From assembly GCA_947589055.1 (NCBI GenBank), contig CANPZL010000007.1, positions 1-64,000 on the forward strand: a stretch of DNA of 64,000 nt, given 5' to 3'. Both the position numbers and the translations under genes were made by a program. This DNA comes from an uncultured Lachnospiraceae bacterium. GTDB taxonomy: Bacteria > Bacillota > Clostridia > Lachnospirales > Lachnospiraceae. The notes beneath the pieces are model-generated. The model worked only from the letters and a program-made list of their open reading frames with translations, was not told where the DNA came from and made no database searches. Positions 49,818 through 58,702 of this stretch are shown in pieces (positions within the stretch are counted from its first letter, which is position 1; each line of letters starts with the position of its first letter).

Positions 49818-50633
49818 CTATGCCTGCTTCCGATAACTCAAGCGATATTTATCCGCAATCTGTGCAATAAATTCTGAATTCGTAGGCTTTCCCCGGTTCA
49901 CATTGATGGTATATCCGAATATTTCCTGCAAAACCTCAGCGTCACCCCGATTCCATGCCACCTCTATCGCATGGCGGATAGCACGTTCCACACTGCTGGC
50001 AGTCGTGTTATATTCCTTTGCGATCGTAGGATATAAGAGCTTCGTGATATAATTCAACACGGCAATATCATGGACCGCCATGATAATCGCAGTCCGTATA
50101 TACTGATACCCCTTAATATGCGCCGGCACGCCGATTCTTCTCATGATTTCTGTAATCTGTGCCTCCAAAACACTATCCTCGGTCTTTGAGATCAGATCCG
50201 CATACTGTTGTTTGCTTTCATAGCAGCGTAATGCTGCATTTTTCTTTTCCCCCTCAGCAAATGGCTCATAAAGCTGTACAATCCGGTTGTATACCGTTTC
50301 CAGACGATATGGCTTCATGATGTAATAATCCACGCCGGCCTGACAAGCGCAATCCATAATCGTAGGATTATCCACAGAAGAAAGGATAATCACTCTAGGC
50401 AGTCTTGGAACTTCCAGATTCCCCACCAATTGTTCCATGATCCCAAGTCCGTCGATTTCAGGCAGGATCATATTCATTAGAACCACATCCGGTCTTAATG
50501 CCAGAATTTTACTGTAAGCCTTTTGTCCGCTATATTCTATGCCGACAATCTGAATATTCCTCTTTTGATTAAAATAATCCGACAGTTTTTTCCCCTCTTC
50601 CTTACTGTTTACAGCAATCATCAATTTAATCAT
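49818..50633 (-). CDS. spo0A: Spo0A-family sporulation regulator with a degenerate (pseudo-)receiver
   Basis: The C-terminal Spo0A DNA-binding domain is intact ([16 protein letters not shown], then [21 protein letters not shown] at about 210-230 and [18 protein letters not shown]). The N-terminal domain aligns without gaps to the Spo0A receiver, offset by 2 from B. subtilis. The phosphoacceptor Asp56 is Asn54 ([13 protein letters not shown]) and the acidic pair Asp10-Asp11 is Val8-Asn9 (IAVNSKEE). The conserved Lys is kept (Lys107 in IMKPY). It should not be phosphorylated in the normal way. No spoIVB lies next to it, the usual spo0A neighbour, so it may be a paralogue of a canonical Spo0A elsewhere. 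Confidence 0.88.
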   Translation of the reverse strand: MIKLMIAVNSKEEGKKLSDYFNQKRNIQIVGIEYSGQKAYSKILALRPDVVLMNMILPEIDGLGIMEQLVGNLEVPRLPRVIILSSVDNPTIMDCACQAGVDYYIMKPYRLETVYNRIVQLYEPFAEGEKKNAALRCYESKQQYADLISKTEDSVLEAQITEIMRRIGVPAHIKGYQYIRTAIIMAVHDIAVLNYITKLLYPTIAKEYNTTASSVERAIRHAIEVAWNRGDAEVLQEIFGYTINVNRGKPTNSEFIAQIADKYRLSYRKQA

Positions 50634-50664
50634 AAAAACTACTCCCTTCTACATATTTTCTCTC

Positions 50665-50730
50665 ATTATATGGAAAATTCTGGAATTCAAATAGAAATCA
50701 AATGGAATACAAATTGAATTCGTTGTCGAT
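50665..50730 (-). promoter_or_regulatory. spo0A promoter region with 0A-like box
   Basis: A perfect TATAAT (50665-50670, minus strand) lies about 32 bases upstream of spo0A, with no good -35 (TATTTG at 17 bases). The -35 region is occupied by 11-bp repeats. Upstream, TGTCGAT at 50724-50730 on the plus strand matches 6 of 7 bases of the 0A box. This suggests an activator-dependent promoter with possible autoregulation. Confidence 0.5.
50683..50721. repeat. Tandem 11-bp direct repeats upstream of spo0A
   Basis: GAATTCAAAT, GAAATCAAAT, GAATACAAAT and a partial GAATTC begin at 50683, 50694, 50705 and 50716, exactly 11 bases apart. They cover about -20 to -60 of the predicted spo0A promoter, presenting the same DNA face at each turn, as expected for a cooperative regulator site. 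Confidence 0.7.
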
Positions 50731-50742
50731 ATAGAACGATTC

Positions 50743-50763
50743 GAGCCGGAAATCTTCCGGCTC
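50743..50763 (+). terminator. Hairpin between the SARP-like gene and spo0A
   Basis: A 9-bp perfect stem (GAGCCGGAA/TTCCGGCTC) with a 3-base loop. The T-rich run follows on the plus strand only (TGGTTTTATTTTT), opposite to both flanking genes, so its role is uncertain: an imperfect minus-strand terminator, a barrier to antisense transcription, or a leader structure. Confidence 0.5.
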
Positions 50764-50774
50764 TGGTTTTATTT

Positions 50775-51569
50775 TTATACATATTTAGACAATGAATAAT
50801 TACGATACTCTGCCCATTCGTAATCTTTCATATATTCTCCGTAATATGACATCGCTGCTTCTTCCTTTCCCTCCAGCATCTCATATAAGTCACAACGGAA
50901 CAATTCCATATTCACACTCCTGTGTCCTCGTGAAACAATCAGCAGATCCTCAATTCCATACCCTTTCAATTCCTCATAAAGTGTTTTACAAAGCTTACTG
51001 CATAAGGATTGTGTTGCTTCATCCTTTGGTCTGCCCTCCCACAATGTGGATATGATCTGATCGGAATCTACCACACCGCCCTGCCGGTCGATCAGTAATG
51101 CCAGCAGTTCCTTCGCTTTTGCACTTTTGAAAATAATCGGCCTGCCATCTACGAATAAATCAAAATGCCCGAAGGTTTTTGCAAAAATCCGCTTATTTCT
51201 TAAACGATATTGCAGATCTGCGGATTTTACTGCATAGAGCATATCTTCTGCAGTATACGGCCGCAATAAATATGCAACTGCTCGCAGCTTCAGTAATTCT
51301 GCGATATTTGTCTCGGATTCAACCATAAATATCAGCAGGATCTCCGGTTTTATCTGTTGAAGCTGCCTTCCCAATGCGATACCTTCCCCTGAGATGCCGC
51401 TGCTGATCACAGCCAGGTCTACTTCCTGACTTTTTACATAATTGATTGCTTGATTGGTGCTTTCAAATATACCGTTGATTTTAACATTCGAAAATTCTTC
51501 AGCAATGGATTGAAATAAAGAACTTGTTTCTGATTCGCAATTCACTAAAATGGTTTTCATAGCACTCAT
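50775..51569 (-). CDS. SARP-like transcriptional regulator with a degenerate receiver
   Basis: An N-terminal receiver-like domain is followed by a winged-helix DNA-binding domain of the OmpR/SARP type (FGHFDLFVDGRPIIFKSAKAKELLALLIDRQGGVVDSDQIISTLW) and a short helical tail. In the receiver the acidic pair is replaced (ILVNCES), Ser stands at the phosphoacceptor position (DLAVISSG) and Arg replaces the conserved Lys (AYLLRPY). The start is uncertain: ATG 51569 or 51560 fits the fold, while a longer non-ATG frame to 51650 has no ribosome binding site. It lies upstream of spo0A on the same strand. Confidence 0.75.
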   Translation of the reverse strand: MSAMKTILVNCESETSSLFQSIAEEFSNVKINGIFESTNQAINYVKSQEVDLAVISSGISGEGIALGRQLQQIKPEILLIFMVESETNIAELLKLRAVAYLLRPYTAEDMLYAVKSADLQYRLRNKRIFAKTFGHFDLFVDGRPIIFKSAKAKELLALLIDRQGGVVDSDQIISTLWEGRPKDEATQSLCSKLCKTLYEELKGYGIEDLLIVSRGHRSVNMELFRCDLYEMLEGKEEAAMSYYGEYMKDYEWAEYRNYSLSKYV

Positions 51570-51698
51570 CTGCAAATCCAAATTCAAAATAGGGATCGTG
51601 GGCTTTGCCTCTGTACATGATAAGTAAGTAAACTTAGGGAGGTTCCACAAACTAATACAAATGGCTCATAAACCCACGCAATGAATTACTTTTCACTT

Positions 51699-51962
51699 TT
51701 ATTTACCTTCATCATCTGTCGACAGATTTTGGCCTACCTCTGTTTCATCTAACACGTCATTATCAATCAGTACTTGACCAAACCCCATTTCCTTTACTGT
51801 CATGCCACCTAAAGAACGCCGCTCCTGCTCGTCCAGTTCTTCCCGCATCTTTTGCACCTTTTCAATGGCGACACCGGAAATCATAGCTACCTCTTCCACA
51901 TCAATCTGTCCCTTTAACATCTTATATGCCATATCGACTTTCGCCTGTTCTGATCGATTCAT
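51699..51962 (-). CDS. Small HTH-like protein of unknown function
   Basis: An 87-residue protein. Residues 8-45 (KVDMAYKMLKGQIDVEEVAMISGVAIEKVQKMREEL) look like a helix-turn-helix module, followed by an acidic tail with GFGQVLIDNDVLDETEVG. I cannot assign a family. AGGAAGG precedes the ATG. It sits between argH (29 bases upstream) and the SARP-like regulator, all on the same strand. Confidence 0.6.
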   Translation of the reverse strand: MNRSEQAKVDMAYKMLKGQIDVEEVAMISGVAIEKVQKMREELDEQERRSLGGMTVKEMGFGQVLIDNDVLDETEVGQNLSTDDEGK

Positions 51963-51991
51963 ACTACACCTTCCTCTAACTTTTTCTTGTT

Positions 51992-53398
51992 TTATTTGTT
52001 AAAAGATTCGTATTTCTTCCTTTCCTGATCCAAAAAGGATTCATTCTGTGCAACCACTTCCTGCATAGCCACCTGTCCTGGTCCGCCGATCGTATTCCTC
52101 TTACCTACACAAGTTTCTAAGCTGATAGCATCATATATATCCGCTTCAAAAGCCGGACAAACCGCCTGAAATTCCTCCAGCGTCAGATCATCCAGCGCAA
52201 TATTTTTTTCAATGCAATGCAATACCAGTTGTCCAACAATGCCATGCGCATCACGAAACGGAACACCATGGTTGACCAGATAATCAGCGGCATCCGTTGC
52301 ATTTGTAAAGCCCTTTTTTGCACTTGCTTCCATTTGCTGCTTCCGTAATGTCATGGTATCCAGCATACCGGTAAACAAGGTTAGACACCCCTTTACCGTA
52401 TCCACTGCATCAAACGTCCATTCCTTATCCTCCTGCATATCCTTATTATATGCCAAAGGGATTCCCTTCATCGTCGTCAGCATTGCCTGCAATGCTCCAT
52501 ATACCCGTCCTGTTTTTCCCCTTACTAACTCCGCTATATCCGGATTTTTTTTCTGTGGCATGATCGAACTTCCGGTACTATATGCATCGTCTAACTCGAT
52601 AAACTGATATTCATTGGAATTCCACAGGATCACTTCTTCCGAAAAACGGCTTAAATGCATCATAATAATAGAAAACGCCGATAAGGACTCTATAATATAA
52701 TCCCGATCCGATACAGAATCCATACTATTTAAGGTAGGGCCATAAAAATCCAGCAACTCTGCTGTCCGCTCCCGCTTCAACGGATAAGTGGTTCCCGCCA
52801 GAGCTCCTGCCCCTAATGGACAATAGTTCATACGTTCATATATGTCGGTCAATCGGGCATAATCACGCTTAAACATTTCCATATATGCACCAACATGATG
52901 CGCAAAAGTAACCGGCTGGGCCTTTTGCAGATGGGTAAAGCCGGGCATATATGTATTCAGGTTTTCTTTCATTAAACGGTGAAGCACCCGCATAAGAGCA
53001 AGCAGGAGCATTTTTACCTCTGCCAGTTCCTCTCTGACATATAATCGCATATCCAGAGCGACTTGATCGTTTCGACTACGGCCAGTATGCAGTTTTTTTC
53101 CGGGTTCCCCTATCCTTGCGATCAGGTTGGCTTCCACAAAGCTATGAATATCCTCATATTCATCAGTGATCATCAACCTTCCTTCCTTGACGTCCAAAAA
53201 AATAGACTCCAAACCCGTAAGAATCCTGTCACGCTCCTGTTCCGTTAAGATTCCTGCCTCTGCAAGCATCCTCACATGGGCCTTGCTGCCCTGAATATCC
53301 TGACGTAACAATCTCTTGTCAAATGAAATGGATGCGTTAAAGCTATATACGAACTGATCGGTTTCCTTTGTAAAACGTCCGCCCCATAATTGTGCCAT
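51992..53398 (-). CDS. argH: Argininosuccinate lyase ArgH
   Basis: Last step of arginine synthesis, releasing fumarate. WGGRFTKETDQFVYSFNASI is the standard N-terminus. The fumarase/aspartase signature GSSIMPQKKNPDIAELVRGK lies near residue 280, and SRNDQVALDMRLY and TGFTHLQKAQPVTF-type segments are present. At 468 residues it is complete. GGAG precedes the ATG. It is apart from argG, with regulators between them. Confidence 0.97.
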   Translation of the reverse strand: MAQLWGGRFTKETDQFVYSFNASISFDKRLLRQDIQGSKAHVRMLAEAGILTEQERDRILTGLESIFLDVKEGRLMITDEYEDIHSFVEANLIARIGEPGKKLHTGRSRNDQVALDMRLYVREELAEVKMLLLALMRVLHRLMKENLNTYMPGFTHLQKAQPVTFAHHVGAYMEMFKRDYARLTDIYERMNYCPLGAGALAGTTYPLKRERTAELLDFYGPTLNSMDSVSDRDYIIESLSAFSIIMMHLSRFSEEVILWNSNEYQFIELDDAYSTGSSIMPQKKNPDIAELVRGKTGRVYGALQAMLTTMKGIPLAYNKDMQEDKEWTFDAVDTVKGCLTLFTGMLDTMTLRKQQMEASAKKGFTNATDAADYLVNHGVPFRDAHGIVGQLVLHCIEKNIALDDLTLEEFQAVCPAFEADIYDAISLETCVGKRNTIGGPGQVAMQEVVAQNESFLDQERKKYESFNK

Positions 53399-53432
53399 TG
53401 CTCTACTCCTTATTCCTTTTGTACTAAAAGCT

Positions 53433-53461
53433 ATATTACACTAATCTCGCCTTTTTCTCAA
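53433..53461 (-). promoter_or_regulatory. argH promoter
   Basis: On the minus strand TTGAGA (53456-53461), 17 bases and TAATAT (53433-53438), about 35 bases upstream of argH. No ARG-box palindrome is evident around it. Confidence 0.55.
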
Positions 53462-53748
53462 GTCCTATCCATAGGCAAGGCATTGGTAATTCCACTCTAT
53501 CTTTTTAGAATATATAATAGCACAACCAAAAAGCCTACAACGCAGTTCCATACCTTGTAACCATTTCGTTCATTTGAATAAGAACGCTATTTTTTTGAAC
53601 GTGTGAGCTTGTTTCATATTTACGAAGTAATCTTACTCTTTTTCCTCGTATATGCAAGGAACTGTCAGGAATCAAAAAAAGAATCTTTGAGGAAAAATTA
53701 CGGATTTCTTCCTTATTGTTTCTTACAGGTTACGGATTTTTTATCCTC

Positions 53749-53776
53749 TTGGTATCTGTACAATATCACATATGAT
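53749..53776 (+). promoter_or_regulatory. Promoter of the XRE regulator
   Basis: TTGGTA (53749-53754), 16 bases, TATGAT (53771-53776), 27 bases before the start codon. A TTACGGATTT repeat abuts the -35, a plausible self-binding site. Confidence 0.55.
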
Positions 53777-53802
53777 TATAAAATGAAAATTGGAGGTATA
53801 TT

Positions 53803-54120
53803 ATGATCGAACAAAGGAAAATCGGCTCCCGTATACAGGAATGCCGTAAGCAACATAGACTGACTGTAGAACAGCTTGCAGAAATAGTCGGAATTTCACC
53901 GGAATTCTTACGTGCTATAGAATCCGGTCAGAAAGGAATGTCTCTAAATACGCTTACCAATTTGTCGGTTGCTTTGCAAACCTCTACTGATTATCTCCTG
54001 TTTGGTTCACTATCGGAAGAAAAATATCTGGTCATGCTTCAGGTTCTGCAGACCTGTCCGGAAAAGAGAATGGAAGAATTGGCACTCCTTGTCAAAAAGA
54101 TTTTAGAACTATGTCAATAA
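53803..54120 (+). CDS. XRE-family transcriptional regulator
   Basis: A 105-residue regulator with a classical Cro/cI-type HTH in the first 65 residues: IGSRIQECRKQHRLTVEQLAEIVGISPEFLRAIESGQKGMSLNTLTNLSVALQTSTDYLLFG. A short C-terminal helix follows. GGAGG precedes the ATG. It stands alone, divergent from argH and convergent with the MscS gene only 3 bases away. Target genes are unknown; the repeat upstream suggests autoregulation. Confidence 0.88.
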   Translation: MIEQRKIGSRIQECRKQHRLTVEQLAEIVGISPEFLRAIESGQKGMSLNTLTNLSVALQTSTDYLLFGSLSEEKYLVMLQVLQTCPEKRMEELALLVKKILELCQ

Positions 54121-54123
54121 CGG

Positions 54124-54990
54124 CTATTGCTTCATATAAACGTCCAATTTTCGATATGGTATTTCAATCTCCGCCAAGTCCAGAGCTTCCTTTATCGCTT
54201 CCATAACATTCCATTTTGCCTGCCAGTAATTCTCGGTCTTCACCCATACATGAATTACCATTTCAAGGGAGCTTTCTCCAAAAGCGTCCAATACTATGTC
54301 GATTGGTTCCTCCTGTAGAATCAGAGGCTCCTGCCGAAGGATTTCTTCCAATATGGCTTTTACCTGTTTCACAGGCGTCTGGTAGGCGACCGGTATCGTC
54401 AGATCCAGCCGGCGCTTTTCCTGCTTTGTCAGATTCGTCAGACTGGAATTGGACAGGACACCATTGGGAATCACTACAACTTTTCCGTCAAAGGTGCGCA
54501 GTCTGGTATAAAAAATGTCGATTGATATAACCGTACCTTCATTTTTATGGGTATCTTCCAGAATATAATCCCCAATAACGAAGGGTTTAAGAATCAGTAT
54601 TAAAACTCCGCCTGCCAGATTCGAAAGACTTCCCTGCAGGGCAAGTCCGATGGTCACGCCCACGGTTCCCAGCAAGGTAACAAAAGAAGTAACTTGAATC
54701 CCCATAATGGATATGGCGGTTATTATCACTACTACATAAAGCAGGATATGGATTACAGAATTTAGAAAAGAACGAACCGTAGGATCCAGCTTTGACTTTT
54801 CAAAAGAACGCTGAATCAGCCTAAGAAGCCATTTCGATATCCGCAGCCCAATCCAAAGGAAAGCCAGCGCCAAGAGAATACTGCCTGCTTTTTCTATCAG
54901 CCAGTTCCAAATATGGTTAAGCTGCTGCTCATAAAAGCTAAAATCCGGTTCCGATGTTAGTATCAATGATGACATCAGCATTTTCAGCAT
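54124..54990 (-). CDS. Small-conductance mechanosensitive channel, MscS family
   Basis: A 288-residue membrane channel. Three hydrophobic segments (about 28-48, 70-92, 97-125) precede the MscS beta domain. The pore-lining helix VTIGLALQGSLSNLAGGVLILILKPFVIGDYI has the Gly/Ala packing typical of MscS. The C-terminal alpha/beta domain ends with EIEIPYRKLDVYMKQ. GGAGGG precedes the ATG. It lies 63 bases after glgB and may be read from the same transcript. Confidence 0.92.
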   Translation of the reverse strand: MLKMLMSSLILTSEPDFSFYEQQLNHIWNWLIEKAGSILLALAFLWIGLRISKWLLRLIQRSFEKSKLDPTVRSFLNSVIHILLYVVVIITAISIMGIQVTSFVTLLGTVGVTIGLALQGSLSNLAGGVLILILKPFVIGDYILEDTHKNEGTVISIDIFYTRLRTFDGKVVVIPNGVLSNSSLTNLTKQEKRRLDLTIPVAYQTPVKQVKAILEEILRQEPLILQEEPIDIVLDAFGESSLEMVIHVWVKTENYWQAKWNVMEAIKEALDLAEIEIPYRKLDVYMKQ

Positions 54991-55053
54991 ATGTTTCCCT
55001 CCACATCAAACAAGCGGCTTTCTTCTTACCGTCTAAATCGATTTCATTCAAAC

Positions 55054-57255
55054 TCAATGCAGCTTAAAGACGGATATTGAAAGCGGCGGAATATAGATCT
55101 CAATGGAATCCTCCCGTTCATCGCAGGGTTCCTTCTGGCTGATACGCAGTCGTTTATTTTTCTTTCCTTCACCGCCAAAGCGTTCCTCTTCGCTGGTAAA
55201 GATCTCCCTGTACTTTCCCGGATAGGGTACGCCGATTCGGTAACTTTCATGCTCCACCGGCGTAAAATTACAGACAATCACCAGTGTATCCTCTTTTCTC
55301 GCAGTTTTCCGGGTAAAGACCAAGATACTTTCATTGGATGCAGTACTGTTGATCCATTCAAAGCCCTCCGGGCGGTCATCCCATTCATATAAAGCAGGTT
55401 CCTTTTGATATAAAGCATTCAATTCCCGATAATAATCCTGAATACAGACATGGGCATCGAATTCAAAGATTCCCCAATCCAGCTCGTCCGACTCGTTGAA
55501 TTCCTTAAACTGCGCAAATTCCTGCCCCATAAAAAGAAGCTTTTTCCCCGGATGTGTCATCATAAAACCATATGCCAGCCGCAGATTGGAAAATTTATCT
55601 TCATATCCGCCAGGCATCTTAGCGATCATGGAACCCTTTTCATGGACTACCTCATCATGGGACAATACCAGAATGAAATGTTCACTATAGGCATATACCA
55701 TACTAAAAGTCAATTCGTTATGATGATATTTCCGATACAAAGGATCCAGCTTCATATAGTTCAAAAAATCATTCATCCAACCCATATTCCACTTATAATC
55801 AAAGCCTAAGCCCCCCGCAGCTACGGGATGGGAAATCATCGGCCATGCAGTTGATTCCTCCGCTATCATGACACAGCCGGGATACCGTTCCTTCATAACC
55901 TGATTTAACTGCTTCAGCATATCTATCGCATCCAAATTTTCATTGCCGCCATATTGATTGGGCAGCCAGTTTCCAAAATCCCTTCCATAATCCAAATACA
56001 GCATAGATGCCACCGCATCCATACGGATTCCATCCACATGATATTTATCCGCCCAAAACAGGGCATTAGCGATCAGGAAATTCTTTACCTCCGGTTTTCC
56101 GTAATCAAAAATATAGGTTCCCCAATGCGGATGTTCTCCTCGCCTCGGATCCTCATGTTCATAAACACAGGAACCGTCAAAGCGTCCCAGACCGTTTTCA
56201 TCCTTCGGAAAATGCGCAGGAACCCAGTCGATGATCACGGAAAGGCCTTGACTATGCATATAATCCACAAAATACATGAAGTCCTCCGGTTTTCCATACC
56301 GTGCCGTAGGCGCATAATATCCGGTCACCTGATACCCCCATGAGGGATCATAAGGATGCTCCATGATCGGCATTAACTCAATATGGGTATAGTTCATATC
56401 CTTCATATACTCTGCAAGCTGTACCGCTAATTCCCGATAATTAAAATATTCCCTTCCATCAGTGGGCCGCTTCCACGCACCCAGATATACCTCGTAGATG
56501 GACATAGGTTGTCCCACGTCCTTTTTCTGCTCTCTCTGCTCCATCCATTCCTGGTCTGTCCATTGGTAATTTTGAAGATTTGTAACAATGGAAGCGTTAC
56601 AGGGGCGAAGCTCGGCAGCATTCCCATAAGGGTCTGTTTTCATGACCAATGCACCGCCTCTGGAACGGATTTCATATTTATAGATCTCCTGCTCGGATAC
56701 CCCCGGAATAAACAGCTCAAAGATTCCGGAATAAGGAAGACGTCGCATCGGATGCAGCCTCCCGTCCCATTGATTAAAATCCGCAACGACACTGACCCGT
56801 TCCGCATTCGGCGCCCATACAGCAAACAAAACACCGGAAACGCCATCTACTATCATGGGATGCGCACCCAGCTTTTCATAGATTTCATAGTGCATTCCCT
56901 CATTAAACAGACTGATGTCAATAGAATCGATTACAGAATCAAACATATAGGGATCGATCAACTCTGCCGTGGAGCCATCTTCGTAGTCCAACCGCAGTTT
57001 ATAGTCAAATCGACGGCATTTCGTAATCTTTACGGAGTAAAACCCAGGAACCCGTTTTGCTTCCATAGGGTATTTTTTACCGTTCTTCGTATTGATCACG
57101 GTAACCGCTTTTGCCTTTGGCTGAAAAGTATTAACATAGAGATCATCTATACACTCATGCATTCCAAGAATATGATGCGGATTGTCATGTCTGGCCTTTA
57201 CCAAAGCATCTACTTCCATCCAGTTGATCGCAAATACATCTTTTTTTGTTTTCAT
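55054..57255 (-). CDS. glgB: 1,4-alpha-glucan branching enzyme GlgB
   Basis: Glycogen branching enzyme of family GH13. An N1 module (about 1-105) and a CBM48 module (about 120-210) precede the catalytic barrel. Active-site segments are GIRMDAVASMLYLDY (nucleophile Asp), VMIAEESTAWP (acid/base Glu) and LSHDEVVH. The 733 residues agree with the long bacterial form. Other glycogen genes (glgA, glgC, glgP) are not in this window. It starts 10 bases after the DUF1015 gene, a coupled pair. Confidence 0.96.
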   Translation of the reverse strand: MKTKKDVFAINWMEVDALVKARHDNPHHILGMHECIDDLYVNTFQPKAKAVTVINTKNGKKYPMEAKRVPGFYSVKITKCRRFDYKLRLDYEDGSTAELIDPYMFDSVIDSIDISLFNEGMHYEIYEKLGAHPMIVDGVSGVLFAVWAPNAERVSVVADFNQWDGRLHPMRRLPYSGIFELFIPGVSEQEIYKYEIRSRGGALVMKTDPYGNAAELRPCNASIVTNLQNYQWTDQEWMEQREQKKDVGQPMSIYEVYLGAWKRPTDGREYFNYRELAVQLAEYMKDMNYTHIELMPIMEHPYDPSWGYQVTGYYAPTARYGKPEDFMYFVDYMHSQGLSVIIDWVPAHFPKDENGLGRFDGSCVYEHEDPRRGEHPHWGTYIFDYGKPEVKNFLIANALFWADKYHVDGIRMDAVASMLYLDYGRDFGNWLPNQYGGNENLDAIDMLKQLNQVMKERYPGCVMIAEESTAWPMISHPVAAGGLGFDYKWNMGWMNDFLNYMKLDPLYRKYHHNELTFSMVYAYSEHFILVLSHDEVVHEKGSMIAKMPGGYEDKFSNLRLAYGFMMTHPGKKLLFMGQEFAQFKEFNESDELDWGIFEFDAHVCIQDYYRELNALYQKEPALYEWDDRPEGFEWINSTASNESILVFTRKTARKEDTLVIVCNFTPVEHESYRIGVPYPGKYREIFTSEEERFGGEGKKNKRLRISQKEPCDEREDSIEIYIPPLSISVFKLH

Positions 57256-57265
57256 GATTTACCCC

Positions 57266-58498
57266 CTATATCTGATGAATAAAGATACCGCTTCGCAGCT
57301 TTGGTTCAAACCAAGTTGATTTCGGCGGCATCCGTCTGCCGGCATCCGCCACTCGAAACAGTTCCAAGATAGAAGTGGGATACAGGGAAAATGCCAGACA
57401 CATATCACTCTCCGCTCTTCGTTCCAGTTCTTTCAATCCCCGGATTCCACCAACAAAACCGATCCGTTCATCGGTACGTGGGTCTGAAATATGTAACAGT
57501 TTTTCAAATACTTCCCTTTGCAGAATGGAAACATCCAGCCCCTCTACCGGATCCTCTCTGTATAACTCGGCATGGGCTTTCAGGGTATACCATTGCCCAT
57601 TCAGATACATACCGAATTCTGACTTATGGGCCGGTGCGACCATCTGTCCGGAAGTTTGAATCTCAAAGCTTTCACTGAGCCTTGCTAGGAATTCTTCTTC
57701 TGTCATTCCCGCCAAATCCTTGATCACCCGGTTATACGGAAGGATCATTAACTGGTCATGCGGAAATAAAACAGACAAAAAATAATTAAACTCCTCTGTA
57801 CCATCATAATCGGGGTTCTCTTCCCTGCGTTTCAATCCTACCTTGACTGCTGATGCCGCCCGATGATGGCCGTCAGCGATATAAATGCGATCAATCCGGC
57901 GAAATCCTTCTCTGATTTGCTGAATCTCTTCCTCTTGTTGCATCACCCAGACAGTATGTCCAATCCCGTCCGATGATGTGAAACGATAAACCGGTTCATT
58001 TTTACGAATCCGATCTACTACAGCATTGATCTCCTCTTTTGCACGATAAGTTAAAAAAATCGGTCCGGTCTGGGCATTACAGGTATCCACATGGCGAATC
58101 CGATCCAGTTCCTTTTCTTCCCTTGTATCTTCATGTTTTTTGATTACACCGTTCTGATAATCATCGATGGAGGCACAGGCAACGATTCCTACCTGGGAAC
58201 GTCCATCCATTGTCAATTCATATATATAATATACCTCTTTTTCTTCCTGTAGATAGATACCGTCCCGGATCATGTTATCTAAGGTTTCCTTTGCCTTCCG
58301 ATAAACTGCGGGAGAATACATATCCACTTCATCTTCAAACTGTGTCTCTGCCCGGTCTACCCGTAAAAAAGAAAGCGGTTCCCGCTGAACCTCCAGCTTT
58401 GCTTCTTCCCGATCATAAACATCATAAGGAAGCGCCGCTATCCGGTCTACTAGCTCGGCTCTCGGACGAAAGCCCCGAAATGCTTTTATTTCTGCCAT
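57266..58498 (-). CDS. DUF1015 family protein
   Basis: A 410-residue cytosolic protein with the DUF1015 hallmarks: FRGFRPRAELVDRIAALPYDVYDREEAK at the N-terminus, the central YIADGHHRAASA motif and VGGIRGLKELERRAES near the C-terminus. The biochemical role of this family is not established. In many genomes it neighbours serine or central metabolism genes; here it leads a unit with glgB. AGGAG precedes the ATG. Confidence 0.88.
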   Translation of the reverse strand: MAEIKAFRGFRPRAELVDRIAALPYDVYDREEAKLEVQREPLSFLRVDRAETQFEDEVDMYSPAVYRKAKETLDNMIRDGIYLQEEKEVYYIYELTMDGRSQVGIVACASIDDYQNGVIKKHEDTREEKELDRIRHVDTCNAQTGPIFLTYRAKEEINAVVDRIRKNEPVYRFTSSDGIGHTVWVMQQEEEIQQIREGFRRIDRIYIADGHHRAASAVKVGLKRREENPDYDGTEEFNYFLSVLFPHDQLMILPYNRVIKDLAGMTEEEFLARLSESFEIQTSGQMVAPAHKSEFGMYLNGQWYTLKAHAELYREDPVEGLDVSILQREVFEKLLHISDPRTDERIGFVGGIRGLKELERRAESDMCLAFSLYPTSILELFRVADAGRRMPPKSTWFEPKLRSGIFIHQI

Positions 58499-58651
58499 AT
58501 ATCTATAATCTCCTTTGTATTTTCGCCTGCTTTCATGTTTACATATAGTATCATTTTACATCAAAAAGAAGAAAAATCCAAGTATAATTGGCTTCAGAAT
58601 CACTTTTTCTCAATATTCGTTTTAAATCCTTACTTTTTTTGGCTTGTTTAT

Positions 58652-58689
58652 ACAAAAACACCGCAAAAAGTAAAATCTTTTTGCGGTGT
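58652..58689 (-). terminator. Terminator after the P-loop kinase gene
   Basis: A 13-bp perfect stem (ACACCGCAAAAAG/CTTTTTGCGGTGT) with a 6-base loop, followed by TTTTTG on the minus strand. The remaining sequence up to the DUF1015 start holds no gene. Confidence 0.9.
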
Positions 58690-58702
58690 AACTGACCTTC
58701 TA

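Larger units (their letters stand above)
53399..53802. other. 404-base intergenic region between argH and the XRE gene
   Basis: It holds two divergent promoters and a direct repeat of TTACGGATTT (53698-53707 and 53730-53739), the second copy just upstream of the XRE gene -35. A weak 5-bp hairpin with a T-run lies near 53567-53597. A 67-codon plus-strand frame has only a GTG start and no ribosome binding site. I see no RNA gene here. Confidence 0.55.

Noticed and set aside
53603..53806. 67-codon plus-strand frame ahead of the XRE gene
   Set aside because: GTG start without a ribosome binding site; it runs through the predicted XRE promoter and has no protein-like features.
56509..57282. 257-codon plus-strand frame antisense to glgB
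   Set aside because: Shadow of the conserved glgB frame; composition is not protein-like.
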